Below are positions 42,742 to 53,689 of a stretch of DNA of 64,000 bases, piece by piece. The number at the start of each line of letters is the position of its first letter. Within the stretch, counting starts at the first letter, position 1. The stretch lies in the NCBI GenBank assembly GCA_963854835.1, contig OY978530.1:32057195-32121194 (forward strand), given 5' to 3'. Origin of the DNA: Megamerina dolium (Eukaryota; Arthropoda; Insecta; Diptera; Megamerinidae). A program made the translations under genes and the position numbers. The notes beneath the pieces were generated by a model. It was not told the origin of the DNA, did no database searches, and saw only the letters and a program-made list of their open reading frames with translations.

Positions 42742-43828
42742 TGTAACACGCGTATCCGTGTTACAAATGCCGAATATTAATATATTCGGCAACCATATTT
42801 ATATAGAAAAAAAATAAATAATAATTAGAAAATAAATAATAATAAAATAAAAAAAAAAAAAAAATAATAATAATAATAATAATATAAAAATAAAAAAAAA
42901 AAGTATTAAAAATAAACTCATGTCGCGATTCAGTATCGAACCCGTACATGTGGGCAAGGTCAGGTGCTGGGACGAACCCACGGAACACTTGCACCAAGAC
43001 ACATTTACGACTTCGATACAGATAAATGAGTTTGTATATGTGCTTGTGATTGATTCAGTTGATATAAATTAATTAATATAAATGAATTTGAATTTACATG
43101 TAATGCATGTACGTATGTATGTAATATATGTTAATTGAATAAAGACAAAAACACAAGTAAAAATAAAAGCAAACACATAGAGCAGATATGAGAATTCTCG
43201 TTTGGTTTAGCATACATTTCATAGATAATGATCATGCTGAACCAACTAAAATCGAGAAAAGCGACTTCCGTACTTGATCGGACAAGAGACATATGTACAT
43301 GTGCTTGACCAGTTGGGATCAATATCGAAGCGTCTTTCTTCAGTTGCCAATTATTTTGCAACAACGACCCGTTGGGCGAATTGTTACCAACGAGTGCTCT
43401 ATTGAAGCAGAACCATATACGGTGCGCGACAATACGAGTTCTTGCCCTAAAGTGATCCCATATACGGGAGCTTCGGGTAGTCAACTGCGAGCCTTCTGCT
43501 CTGCCAAAGTAGTCACTTTGACCACTTCAAATCCAAGAGCAACCAGCTCGAGCGCTGGTTCCTCCTGCATTCCCCTCCTTGTCTCCCTCTTACTTGCGAA
43601 GGATACGAATAGAGTAGGATAGTTTCATAAATTTGTAGCCTTAGTGGAATAATTCAATTGTAGCATATTTTTCATTAATTTGTTAATTCAATTTGCCAAT
43701 TCTTCTGTACTTTTAAGCCTCTTTTCTTTTTGTAAATACTTATTTCTTGTAAAGACAAATAAACGAAAAGAATAATAAGAGTAGGAATTGTACCGCGAGA
43801 GGTATATCATCCGAGCCGAACACTCTAG
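42742..43828 (+). repeat. 3' LTR of the Ty3/gypsy element, left part
   Basis: It starts TGTAACACGCG after a purine tract and matches 33649-34737 with few differences (for example GCTTATGCTTG versus GCTTGTGATTG, and GGTGCACGAC versus GGTGCGCGAC). It is interrupted at the jockey insertion. The right part is 48371-48508. Confidence 0.9.
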
Positions 43829-43984
43829 TTTTTTTTTTTTTGTTAGCTTATTTTTTTTTTTTTATTGAATCTTTCTTAAATACAAGAAACTAACAATAAT
43901 TATTCAAATCTTACAAGCTAAATAAAACTATGTGATATCCCCTACGTTCCATCACAATTTGGTGAGTCGCGAGATGTAGCAATT

Positions 43985-46633
43985 TTACAGCATATTCAGT
44001 GTGTCTTTTCTTTTTAATCGACGATGCCCCTTGCTCAGCAACAATTGCCTAGCAAGGGGATTCGGATGACTGTGTAATTTTTGAATGTAGCTTCTGCAGG
44101 ACATTGCAACTTCCTCAGAAATTGTGGATACATTTAAATCTCGATGGATGTTAACGTTCCTCATATACCAAGGCGCGTTTACAATAATTCGCAGACACTT
44201 GGATTGTATTCGCTGCAATTTTTCGATATTAGAGGGAGATGCGGTGCCCCAAAACTGAATACCATAAGTCCAGATTGGTTTCAGGATTGCTTTATATAAT
44301 AGCACTTTGTATTCAAGATTCAACTTTGATCGTTTGTGTAACAGCCACCATAACTGATTCATTTTAAGCTTGATCTGAGTTTTCTTTGCCTCTATGTGAT
44401 ATTTCCATGTCAGCCTTCTGTCGAGGTGAATACCCAAGTACTTTGTTGAGGAACATTGTGGAACTGATTGGCCATTAATTTTAAGTGGGGGACATGTATC
44501 TAGCCTTAGCGTGAAGGTTACATGTACGCTCTTTGATTCATTGACTTTTATACGCCATTTTGCTAGCCAGATTTCGAGAGAATCGACGTGAGTCTGCAGG
44601 AGTTTAGTAGCTTCTATGGGGTTAGAGCGAGAGCACAATATTGCCGTATCATCAGCAAAGGTCGATATGAATGTATAGTTATTGTTGGGCATATCTGAAG
44701 TGTATAAGAGATACAGTAAGGGACCCAAAACGCTTCCTTGAGGAACGCCAGCGTGAATATCCAATGGATTTGTTGTGTAATCCTTGTGATGTACGAGAAA
44801 TTGTCTTTTCGTGAGGTAGCTACTAAGCAATGAGGAGACATTTGCAGGCAGTAATAGTTTGAGTTTGTAAATAAGGCCATCGTGCCATACTTTATCGAAA
44901 GCTTGAGTGATATCAAGAAAGACAGCTGAGCAATACTTTTTTTCTTCAAAAGTGTTCCTTATCAGAGTTACAATGCGGTGGACTTGTTCTATTGTGCCGT
45001 GCTGTTTTCTAAATCCAAACTGATGTTGGGGAATCAGTTGGTTGAGATTAATAAATGGAGTTATATTCATGACAAGTAGCTTTTCGAATACTTTAGAAAG
45101 TAGAGGCAGGAGGCTGATAGGTCTGTACGATGCAACTTTTGTAGGGTCTTTTCCTGGTTTTGCTATCATAATAATTTTTGAAGTTTTCCAGCATTTGGGA
45201 TAGTGTTTAATACGAAGGATAGCATTGAAAATGTGCATCAGATGAATTACTGAAGCCGGAGGTAGCTCTTTTATCATTTTACCGGTAATTTTATCTGGAC
45301 CAGGTGATTTTTTTGGGTTTAAATCTTTATAAATTGCTTTGAATATGTCCTTTTTTTTAATTTTGAGCGTTATTGAGCAAGGTTGAGAGGTTAATATTGG
45401 TAATGAGGACTGTGAAGAGGGTGGATTGGGTGTAAACACACTTTTTAGGTGGTTTGCAAAAGCCAAACCCTTCTCACAGTTGCTTCTAGCCCAATTACCG
45501 TCACTCAAACGGATGGGGGAATCAGTGAGAATTGGCCGATTTGATTTTTTTGCTGATTTCCACAAAGAGTAGTCTGACGCTTCACCAGGTGTTAATTTCG
45601 CTATGTGCTCTTCTAACTCTTTGTTGTTTTTATTTTTTAAGGCTTGCTTTAACTTTCGAGTGCAGTGCTGTAGCTGTGTTTTCAGATTCGGTGATCTGAA
45701 TTCTTGCCATTGTCTTCGGAGTCTTCTTTTCTGTCTTACTAGCAATTCAATATCGGCTGGTGTGTATGAGCTATAGTTTGATTGCTTGCATACCTTTGTG
45801 CAGGTGGCTGAGCTGAGAGCTAATGAGAGCAGCTGGTTGAATTTTTCGAGTGCTGAGTCTACATCGTGTCCATTTCTTAATACAGTACTCAGAGGAAGAT
45901 GGGAATTTATATATTTCTTGAATTTTAACCAGTCTATTTTCTTTCTAACGCAATTGCTTTGGGGGCTTGGTGATTTTATAGATATTACCGTGGGTGAGTG
46001 GTCAGATGATAGATCATAATTACACTCTGTGGAGATATTTTCCATCTGCAAACCTTTGGCGACTCCAAAGTCTATGAGATCGGGTATTTTCCTCTTGTCC
46101 GTCGGCCAATATGTCGGTTGACCATTTGAAATAACATCGTAGCCGTGGTTAGTGATGATTGAACATAGTCTTTTGCCTTTTGGAGTTATTAATCGGGAGC
46201 CCCAGTGAGTGTGTTTGGCGTTGAAATCGCCAGCAACCAAGAATTTGCTACCAAGAGTTGAGAAAAATTCTTTATATTGCTGTTCGGTAATACTGTATCT
46301 TGGGGGACAGTATATCGCAGATATTACTAGGTTAGAGATGTATTCTTCCAGACATATAGATGTTGCTTGCAAGTAGACGCTACTAAAATCTTCGAGAACA
46401 TGATGTTTTATTCTGCTTTTTATCAATATGGCAGTTCCTCCACGTGCCTTACCATGCGGATGATTTGTGGTGTACAGTTTGTAATATGGTATTTGGTAGC
46501 AATTTTTGTCAGTGAAATGGGTCTCAGATATCATCATTATGTCGATTTGGCTGGATTCAAGGAATTGAATTAGCTCCAAACGGTGCTGGCTTAAGCCGTT
46601 GGCGTTCCAGTGGCATATCTTGAGACAACTCAT
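43985..46633 (-). CDS. Jockey ORF2: endonuclease-reverse transcriptase, 882 aa
   Basis: It is complete and uninterrupted. The N-terminal endonuclease has ICHWNANGLSQHR, DIMMISETHF, VAGDFNAKHTHWGS and DLSSDHSPTVISI. The RT then shows SPGPDKITGKMIKELP, SYRPISLLPLLSKVFEKLL, FGFRKQHGTIEQVHRI, AVFLDITQAFDKVWHDGL, GVPQGSVLGPLLYLLY and FADDTAIL as the active site. A C-terminal helical region with cysteines follows (GTASPSNIEKLQRIQSKCLR). The start codon overlaps the ORF1 stop in the sequence ATGA (46633-46630), so translation by termination-reinitiation is likely. Together with ORF1 it should support target-primed reverse transcription. Confidence 0.92.
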   Translation of the reverse strand: MSCLKICHWNANGLSQHRLELIQFLESSQIDIMMISETHFTDKNCYQIPYYKLYTTNHPHGKARGGTAILIKSRIKHHVLEDFSSVYLQATSICLEEYISNLVISAIYCPPRYSITEQQYKEFFSTLGSKFLVAGDFNAKHTHWGSRLITPKGKRLCSIITNHGYDVISNGQPTYWPTDKRKIPDLIDFGVAKGLQMENISTECNYDLSSDHSPTVISIKSPSPQSNCVRKKIDWLKFKKYINSHLPLSTVLRNGHDVDSALEKFNQLLSLALSSATCTKVCKQSNYSSYTPADIELLVRQKRRLRRQWQEFRSPNLKTQLQHCTRKLKQALKNKNNKELEEHIAKLTPGEASDYSLWKSAKKSNRPILTDSPIRLSDGNWARSNCEKGLAFANHLKSVFTPNPPSSQSSLPILTSQPCSITLKIKKKDIFKAIYKDLNPKKSPGPDKITGKMIKELPPASVIHLMHIFNAILRIKHYPKCWKTSKIIMIAKPGKDPTKVASYRPISLLPLLSKVFEKLLVMNITPFINLNQLIPQHQFGFRKQHGTIEQVHRIVTLIRNTFEEKKYCSAVFLDITQAFDKVWHDGLIYKLKLLLPANVSSLLSSYLTKRQFLVHHKDYTTNPLDIHAGVPQGSVLGPLLYLLYTSDMPNNNYTFISTFADDTAILCSRSNPIEATKLLQTHVDSLEIWLAKWRIKVNESKSVHVTFTLRLDTCPPLKINGQSVPQCSSTKYLGIHLDRRLTWKYHIEAKKTQIKLKMNQLWWLLHKRSKLNLEYKVLLYKAILKPIWTYGIQFWGTASPSNIEKLQRIQSKCLRIIVNAPWYMRNVNIHRDLNVSTISEEVAMSCRSYIQKLHSHPNPLARQLLLSKGHRRLKRKDTLNML

Positions 46634-48243
46634 GGTCTGGATAGCAATGTTTGGAGTAACATCGATTGATTTTTCATCATTTCTTGCATCATTGTTTGCA
46701 TTGAGTTCATGAATTGGTTCATATTCTGAATCAATGTTTGAAGCAAATGTTCAAGGGTACTTGGCTGTTGGGTGGGCAGTGAGTGTTTCTGCTCATTATT
46801 TACATTGCTTTGTTGGTGTGGGTTTTGTTTTAACACGCTAGCGTATGAATTGGTTTGATTCTTGTTTGGGATTGCAGAGAAGAATTGTGTTGCATCAATA
46901 TTTTGTCTCTTACTTGAGTTGGCTATCTGAGTTTGCTCAACTGGTTTTAGAGGTTGATTGCTAGCGGAGAAATTTAGCTTTAGGGTTGTATATACTGGGC
47001 AACCTCTATAATTTGCGGTGTGATTACCTCCACAATTGCTGCATTTTTTTATGCTAGCATCGCCTTTAGATTTTGGGCATATGTTTGATTTATGGAGATC
47101 TCCACAAATCACACAAACAGCTGGCAGGGTACAATATGTCTTAGTATGTCCATATTCTTGGCAGTTGCTGCACTGAGGAGGTCCAGTTCTCTTATGGGGT
47201 TCTTCGATTGTGATTTTGCGATGCAATAAATATCGAATTTTATATATGGGGTGTACTTCACCTTTTTTTAGGGGTTTTGTTTCAGGCTGAAGCTCAATAC
47301 GATATAACGGTTGAGGTATATTGCTCTTGTTGAGAATGTTGAATACTGTTTTGGCTTGAAACCCTTCTTCCTGGAGGGCAAGTTTGATTTCGTTAATATC
47401 AACGTTGGGTTCGACGCCTTTGAGTACAACGATTAAGCCCTTACTACTTTTTAGCTGATATGTGTAGTAATTCTTTTTTACAGCATCAAATTCCGCTATT
47501 ACTTTGCGATAATGAGTTTCGCTGTAGATTTGCACTTTTGTTTCCTCAATTTGGCCTTTGCGAATAGGAACAACATGGAAATTCTTTGGTCCTATAAGAC
47601 TTGTAATTCTAGAAATCAACTTATCTGAGTTGCGTTCTCTCAAGAAAATGGGTGGGGGTTTGAAATTTTTCTTGGAGATAATATTTTCGTCACTTTCATC
47701 ACCTGAAAGCAGAGCGTATCTATTTTCCGAACTAATAGGGACAGTGTTCTGCTTTTGAATTTTTGTTGAATTCATTTGTTTTGAATTTTGCGGACTTCTC
47801 TTTCGCTTTACTACAGTAATATAGCGATCAATACCAGTTTGAATAGCAACTGGTTCTTTATTAGTCATCGCACTAGTTGCTTTAACTACTGGGTCATGCA
47901 CTTCAGTAGAAGTGCCGTTATTTGATTGCTTTGATGTTGTAGCTGTTGGTGTTACAGCAGGAGAAGCACATTGTACACTCCACGGTATAGAGGGAGATAG
48001 TATATCACGATAGAACAAATTATTTTTTTTGTCTGTATTTATTGTTGTTGCAAAATTTGATGAATTTTTAATATGTGCAGGCAAAAGATTTGCACTGTTA
48101 CTTTCACTTGTGCAGTGTGTATCAACTGTTTTATTTGATAATGCACTTATCGGGGGGGTTTGCGCGGGTGATTGCAAATTATTGTTTACACACACATTAA
48201 CAGGCGATTGCCGTTGCCGGAGAGGAGAGCGTTGAACACTCAT
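46630..48243 (-). CDS. Jockey ORF1: Gag-like RNA-binding protein, 537 aa
   Basis: A complete ORF. The N-terminal 170 residues are Ser/Thr/Asn-rich. A central domain (about 195-330) has RITSLIGPKNFHVVPIRKGQ and GLIVVLKGVEPNVDINEIK, an RRM-like fold common in jockey ORF1. Three zinc knuckles follow: CSNCQEYGHTKTYC (CX2CX4HX4C), CVICGDLHKSNIC (CX2CX3HX4C) and CSNCGGNHTANYRGC (CX2CX3HX6C). The C-terminal tail is Gln/Met-rich (NMNQFMNSMQTMMQEMMKNQ). This is the nucleocapsid-like protein that coats the element's RNA. It overlaps ORF2 by four bases. Confidence 0.9.
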   Translation of the reverse strand: MSVQRSPLRQRQSPVNVCVNNNLQSPAQTPPISALSNKTVDTHCTSESNSANLLPAHIKNSSNFATTINTDKKNNLFYRDILSPSIPWSVQCASPAVTPTATTSKQSNNGTSTEVHDPVVKATSAMTNKEPVAIQTGIDRYITVVKRKRSPQNSKQMNSTKIQKQNTVPISSENRYALLSGDESDENIISKKNFKPPPIFLRERNSDKLISRITSLIGPKNFHVVPIRKGQIEETKVQIYSETHYRKVIAEFDAVKKNYYTYQLKSSKGLIVVLKGVEPNVDINEIKLALQEEGFQAKTVFNILNKSNIPQPLYRIELQPETKPLKKGEVHPIYKIRYLLHRKITIEEPHKRTGPPQCSNCQEYGHTKTYCTLPAVCVICGDLHKSNICPKSKGDASIKKCSNCGGNHTANYRGCPVYTTLKLNFSASNQPLKPVEQTQIANSSKRQNIDATQFFSAIPNKNQTNSYASVLKQNPHQQSNVNNEQKHSLPTQQPSTLEHLLQTLIQNMNQFMNSMQTMMQEMMKNQSMLLQTLLSRP

Positions 48244-48370
48244 ATTATAATCAAAATGTTTGCAAATTATATTATTTTATTTGTTTTTTTTTTTTTTTTT
48301 TCTAAAAATCGAAAGAAACACGTCCACTCTTATTGGTGACTTTCGCGAAACACACACACGAACACTCTAG

Positions 48371-48508
48371 TGTCGGTAATATTACTGTCAATTTGACAGT
48401 AAGTGTGTAATTCGGTTTTCCTCCTACAACAAGAGTTTTTCGCTGCCCTCTTGTTTACCCTGGCTGGCTGAGCGTTACCCCAGCTGGAAAACAAAGGCAC
48501 GCGTTACA
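48371..48508 (+). repeat. 3' LTR of the Ty3/gypsy element, right part
   Basis: It matches the last 138 bp of the 5' LTR, from TGTCGGTAATATTACTG to GCACGCGTTACA. Confidence 0.92.
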
Positions 48509-48512
48509 AGAG

Positions 48513-49523
48513 AAAAAAAAACTTCAAACGTGTTTTTCTGAAAACCAATTTTTCGAAGTCCGTGAACACGATCCTGCGAAATCTACTCGACCGATTCTTT
48601 TCAAACTCGAAACATACTTTCTTGGTATAAAATGCCTCCCCCTCCCGTTATTTACATTTTTCTATTTTCATATTAAGGTAGTTTGTCACCTAAAAAATAG
48701 CGGAAAATTTAGTGCGAAATCGCGTTTTTTACTTAAATAGGCCACGAATTGTTAAAAAATGAAAATGATAACTCAACAACGATGGGAGGGTGAGAATTAA
48801 CTCATAATTTAAGTAAATTTAACAACATTTTTGATTTCAGATAATTCTACGCCGAGTTATCGTGTTCACAGAACAACGTATTTTTCAAAAGACGTTTTCG
48901 GAAATGCTCTGTCACCGGCTTGTTTTTCAATATTCTGTTACGAAAATTTAACTAAATATTCTCTAGATAATGCTTTATAATTAAAAAAAAGTTTGAATAA
49001 ATTTGCTTAAGCTGTATCTCCGTAAAAAATCAGAGAAAAAAATGTTTTTTATTTCAAATTATCCCTTACTCCCCCCTTAAATAATAAATAAATACAAATA
49101 ACCTAATATTAAAAAATTAAGTGTAAAACATTAAATACAAAAGAGAAAAAGAAGTGTTCTTTATAATAACAACCACCCAATCATCAACACCTCTGCCGCA
49201 AGACATCACGAAGGCAAGTGCACCACATCGCAGCAAGCCCACCTGCATTCATTCGCTCCCCACTGAAACACATGATAACTAAAATCACGTGGACTACTCA
49301 TGTAACAAAAAGTTGTTTTCTTACATAATGGGTGCATACATACACACATGTTTTTTTTTTATAACCGGAAGATTCCCCATCTTCAGAAAATAGTGCCACA
49401 ATAGACTATAGGTAGCATCCACGATCCATACTGTTTGCTACTGATACAACTCTTTAGGGACCACGCCCAGGCTATGTTGTTGCATTCCGCTGGACTTGCG
49501 CAACCGTACGTAGATCTTGGAGT
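48513..49523. other. Right part of the MITE-like repeat, then unassigned sequence
   Basis: The MITE-like repeat ends at 49076. A 50-bp LTR-X piece (CATGATAACTAAAATCACGT) is at 49271-49350. No gene. Confidence 0.5.
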
Positions 49524-50890
49524 TTGTCCGGTGTAATTTTTACCCCAGACAAAGTTAGATGGGCGGTTGGGTCTTTTAAACAATTTAAATCACCAAGTGA
49601 GGATAGTATTTCCCCAGCACTTCTGATACGAGGTCTGGAAGTATTACTTAAACTAATTGCTGTAATCTTTAGAAATAGCTTCAGCAGGGAGTATATACCA
49701 TCCATTTGGCGTAAGGTAAATGTGGTATTTATTCCGAGACTGGCCAATAGGTCCAGGTCCTAAATCATATAGACTAATCAGTCTCACATCGATTCTTCTT
49801 AAAACTATGGAAAGAATAGTAGATCTACATATTAGAGAAACGATGAATAAAACAACACCTTTGCATCAAACCCAGTTTGCGTACAGTAAAAGGAAATCAA
49901 CGAAAGGAGCACTTCACTATCTCGTAACAAAAATAGAGAAAGCTCAATATTCCAAGAAAATTGCTTTATGCGCTTTTTTAGATAACGTAGGTGCCTTTGA
50001 TACTACTAGTTATCGCTCTATCGAAAAGACTTTGCTTTGCAAGAACATCGATAAACCGACTATAGGGTGGGTTAAGTCGATGTTAGAGAGTAGAGAAGTT
50101 AGTTCATCTCTGAGAAATGAATCCGTAACAGTCAAAGCTATGAAAGGCTGTCCACAAGGTAGAGTGTTATCGCCCCTTCTATGGTTCCAAGTTATTGACG
50201 ATCTTTTACAAGGTGCGACAATTATGTATTAAGACTGCCTCTAGAAAATACAATTAAAACACGATATCTGCTAATTCTTCGGTATATTTATTCGAAATAT
50301 TCTTCTCCTGATTCAATACACTTGATACATCGATTGTATAGTGATTCAAACGCGTATTCCAGCTCATTTTTCGGAATTGCCTCCAGTGCCCTCGTCAAAG
50401 CCCGTTGTATGGTCTGAATGTTATCAAAAAAGCATCCTTTCAACTTCAATTTCAGTTTTGGGAACAAAAAGAAGCCGCACGGTGCCAAATCAGGAGAATA
50501 CGGCGGGTGATTCAGCACACAGACCTGATTTCGAGCCAAAAATTGACGAACAATGAGTGCTGTGTGTTAAATTTCATGTTAAAATTTCAACATCAAACGA
50601 ACACGTGTTTTGTAAAATGAATGTCAATAAACATTAAATATCAACCAAATACCATGAAATTTTAACAGTTAGTAGAGGAAGGTTGAAGCTTCAAAACGCA
50701 TGTGCTCGCACATAGATGGCGCGCTTGGTTGCTGAGATATGGTTCGAGTCTTAATACATAATTGTCGCACCTTGTAGTCAAACTGCAGGAACATATGCTG
50801 ATGATATGCAATCATCATATCTGGCAAGTTCGAGAGAACAGTCTCCAATATTATGAATCAAGCCTTGATTTTAAAGCTGGTTGAGATTGT
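49524..50890 (+). pseudogene. LOA-like reverse transcriptase fragment, split by a mariner
   Basis: Text typical of the RT of LOA-clade elements: GVIFTPDKVRWAVGSFKQFK, SIWRKVNVVFIPR, then in a shifted frame SYRLISLTSILLKTMERIVD, TQFAYSKRKSTKGALHYLV and KGCPQGRVLSPLLW. A mariner derivative (50209-50774) interrupts it just after FQVIDDLL. Immediately after, TYADDMQSS carries the active site YADD. At least two frameshifts. No endonuclease part, so it is a 5'-truncated and decayed copy. Confidence 0.7.
50209..50774 (-). mobile_element. Internally deleted mariner (DD34D), copy 1
   Basis: A 566-bp element is flanked by TA (50207-50208 and 50775-50776). The inverted repeat is CAAGGTGCGACAATTATGTA followed by TTAAGACT. 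It keeps about 83 C-terminal codons of a mariner transposase (minus, 50539-50288: NHPPYSPDLAPCGFF). In it the last catalytic Asp is Gly, compared with Asp in copy 2. The N-terminal two thirds are deleted. Confidence 0.85.
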
Positions 50891-53645
50891 ATAACCTGCT
50901 CTCAAACCCCGATACTCATATAATCCATTTTCTTGCGACTTGTGATTAGCAGCTTTTGTCTTGAGAAATTGTTTTGTTCGTTATGCGCTCAACACCCTGT
51001 ATGTGCTTGCCCACTGTCGCAATGGCGATGTCATCTGCAAAGCCAATAATTTTTGCTTCCCTTGGTATTGGTAATCAAAGAACCTTGTCATACATTATAT
51101 TCCACAACACAGGTCCGAAGACCAAGCCCTGTGGTACACCCGCCGTGACTTTTTATATTTTAATTCCAGCTCTGCTATCGTATATTTGCTCTCTATCGGA
51201 GAGGTAGCTTTTCACTATCCTGAACAGGTATGCTGGAATGGTGATCTCGTGGAGACTATCCAAAATGCGAGGCCAACAGGCCGAGTCAACTCATTTTCAA
51301 CGTCCAGTGTAGTAATGCCACAGTGCCTCTTAGTGCCCCAACGCCATCTTTCTCCTCCTATTGCCTCCATAGCGATGTAGACAACAATTTGATCGCGTCA
51401 ATAGTTAACGCGCTTTTCGGAGGCAAAATTGCATATTGCACAATGCCCCCTTCTCCTCTAATACCGGCATCAGTCCATTGTGTATAATCCGCTCCAGTGT
51501 TTTGCCTACCGTGTTGAGAAGGCGGCTGGTTTGACGATGGATCATCCGGAGCCTCTTTCCCTTTTGGTAGCAGTACTAGTCGTTGCAGTTTCCACGGCTT
51601 GGGAAACACACGTTTATCAAGGCACTTTTGCATCACTGCAAAGAACTTGTACTGATCGCCGCCTCAAAAGCTAACTTTAGTACGATTTCAAGGCCCAGCA
51701 CTTTGTGATCTCTGATTTTTTTGCATATATCCATGATTTCTGTTGCTCCTACCAACTCCGTTCTTTCAACAACCGATCTCTGGGGAAAAAGAGTAGTTAC
51801 TATTCAGTGAAACATGTTTGGACAGTTAATAGCTGGTGCTTGCTGTCCCGAGAGTTTCTTCAAAACCAATTTGAAGGCCTATGGATTGATATCAGCTTCG
51901 TCACACAGGTGCTTGAAGCTATTCACTTTGCTTTTCTTGATCGCATGTTGCAGTTCTTTCCTTGCCTCCCCAAAATGAGCTAGCATTATTTCGAAGCATG
52001 CTCTGCCCCTGGACCACTGCATCTTACGCCGTGCTCGCAGGCAATTTTCTGTAGTTGTGCAGTATGTATACAAAAGCTTCCGTGTCCACCTGGTTAGTAT
52101 TCCATTTTGGTCCTGCTGGTTTAGGTGGGCATCTCTCTGTACTTCGTGATGATTCTATTATAATTTCCTGGTGATCACTGTGGGTGTACTCCTCACTTAC
52201 TCTCCACCTGGTTTTGTTCGCAAGTGAGTTACTCACAAACGTCAGGTCAATATTAGATCCCGTAGCGGTTTTACGGTACGTGCAAACGGAGCCAATATTT
52301 GCTATGGTGATATCTACTCTGGCTATTGCTTCTATTAGGCCGCGTCCTCTGGCATTAGTAAATCTAATCCCCCACTCTATAGCCCATGCGTTAAAATCTC
52401 CACCGATTAATACTGGAGATTTATCGTCAACATCTAGTATGAGCTCATCTATCATCATCTCGTAACGCTCCTGTGTCCAACTTGGTGGTGCGTAACAGGT
52501 ATACAGGTAAACATTGCCAATCATGGCTCGTAGAAAGCATTCCATTTGGTCATTAACCTCCTGGAGAGGGTGTCTGAGTGTCCAGATTGCAGCTTTCGTG
52601 TCCTTGCTGCAGCACCATTTAGCTTCTTTTTTAATCCTATATGGTTAATCCTAGAGGCTTAAGACAACTATCTGTGTGCCACTGGATGCTTTCCGTATGC
52701 TTAAGACATCTAGGATCGTAGCACTAATGTCAAACTAGGCGCAAATTGCATCTCCAATGTCCTCTTTGGTAGTAGACATCCTCATCAATGTTTTTGCATT
52801 TAACTTGCTCGCCTAGCGTATCGCCTATTATTGAGGTGAGCTCTTTTATTTGTTCTCCTGTGTTGATAAAATGGATCAGTATCTCACCCGTTTGTGTCCG
52901 CCTGCTTTTAGATACCTCTTTCCGTAGTTCTCCGAGCTTAGGATCAGATTTCACCGATCTAAGAATATCGGCATAGGATGTCTTGCCCTTCGCCTCGATC
53001 ACTTTCGTGTCAGGTGTAGTCCTCCTCGGCTCACTAGCTATATTTTTTGCCTTCTTAACCACAGTTATACATTGATCCGCATCCACTTCCTCAGTTCTCA
53101 TTGGAGGTGCAGCCGGAGTTCCATTGCCCTACTGCGGTTTCATTGTGCCATTCTGCCTCATATTACTCCGTTTCGAGTTTGTCGTCCTAACCACGCATTC
53201 AAGCTTCCTCTTTGGGTCTACTACTTGTTTTAGCTATGGAGATGTTTGCGAGCTGCTACTCTTTCGTATAACCTCTTTAGCTTTTCGTCTCCTTGTTCAA
53301 TAGCTGTCAGTTCGTATAGCGTTTTGATGCTCTCAATTGTATCTCTCCTTGGTTGGTGTATTGAACGCCTTTTGTTATTCCCCAACATTTCAACTAGGCT
53401 CTTTATTTTCCTCCTAAGCTCTAGAATACCGTTCGGTCTTTGCTCGCAGACTTTGTGCTATTTACTTCCTCGCTTTCTACAATGCCCATGCATGATGAGT
53501 AATACACTTCGTATGCTTTTATACCGCATCCTTCGCTCCTGCCGCTTATCGTCGGGGGTTGCTTATTTGTTTGAACTTATTTCGCAACTGACCTGCTACT
53601 ACAGGCCATCCGGCTATCCGCGACCTGCTGACCTCCCGGTGACTT
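50891..53645 (-). pseudogene. R1-like non-LTR retrotransposon, decayed, all domains in order
   Basis: Read leftwards: ORF1 C-terminal text at 53101-52730 (VEAKGKTSYADILRSV-like IEAKGKTSYADILRSVKSD) with more ORF1 up to about 53640. An endonuclease is at 52545-52024 (YLYTCYAPPSWTQERY, LIGGDFNAWAIEWG, YTHSDHQEIIIES). An RT start is at 51636-51550 (PKPWKLQRLVLLPKGKEAPD). A later RT part at about 51200-50970 reads GVPQG-type text and IIGFADDIAIATVGKHIQG, with FADD as the active site. Stops and frameshifts are frequent. Clade assignment (R1/TRAS-type) is from memory of the motif style. Confidence 0.65.
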
Positions 53646-53689
53646 AGAGCCCAGCTATAGTGTCCGATCCCGTAGGACCAAACCCTCTG

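Larger units (their letters stand above)
43829..48358 (-). mobile_element. Full-length jockey-clade non-LTR retrotransposon, both ORFs open
   Basis: The 4530-bp element in minus orientation has a poly-A tail (T-run at 43829-43841), two complete ORFs, and a perfect 12-bp target-site duplication CGAACACTCTAG (43817-43828 and 48359-48370). The 5' untranslated region is about 115 bp. The intact ORFs and clean duplication indicate a very recent insertion into an already young LTR. Confidence 0.93.
33649..48508 (+). mobile_element. Young Ty3/gypsy retrotransposon with extra ORF, carrying two later insertions
   Basis: The element has a 5' LTR 33649-34878, internal region, and 3' LTR from 42742, split by a jockey element. 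It is flanked by a 4-bp duplication AGAG (33645-33648 and 48509-48512). The order is LTR, PBS, gag-protease, pol (RT, RNase H, integrase), a third ORF, microsatellite with RTE copy B inserted, purine tract AAGGGGGGAA, LTR. Outside the two insertions it would be about 7.5 kb. The two LTRs differ by only a handful of substitutions plus homopolymer length changes, so the insertion is recent. Confidence 0.9.
33497..49076. mobile_element. TTAA-flanked MITE-like repeat, split by the Ty3/gypsy element
   Basis: The left end, TTAA (33493-33496) then GGGGGGTTAAGGGATAA, is mirrored at the right end by TTATCCCTTACTCCCCCC then TTAA (49077-49080). Without the 14.86-kb retrotransposon (33649-48508) and its 4-bp duplication, the repeat would be about 715 bp. 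It has no ORF. TTAA target and G-run ends suggest a piggyBac-like non-autonomous element, but the family is not known to me. Confidence 0.5.
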
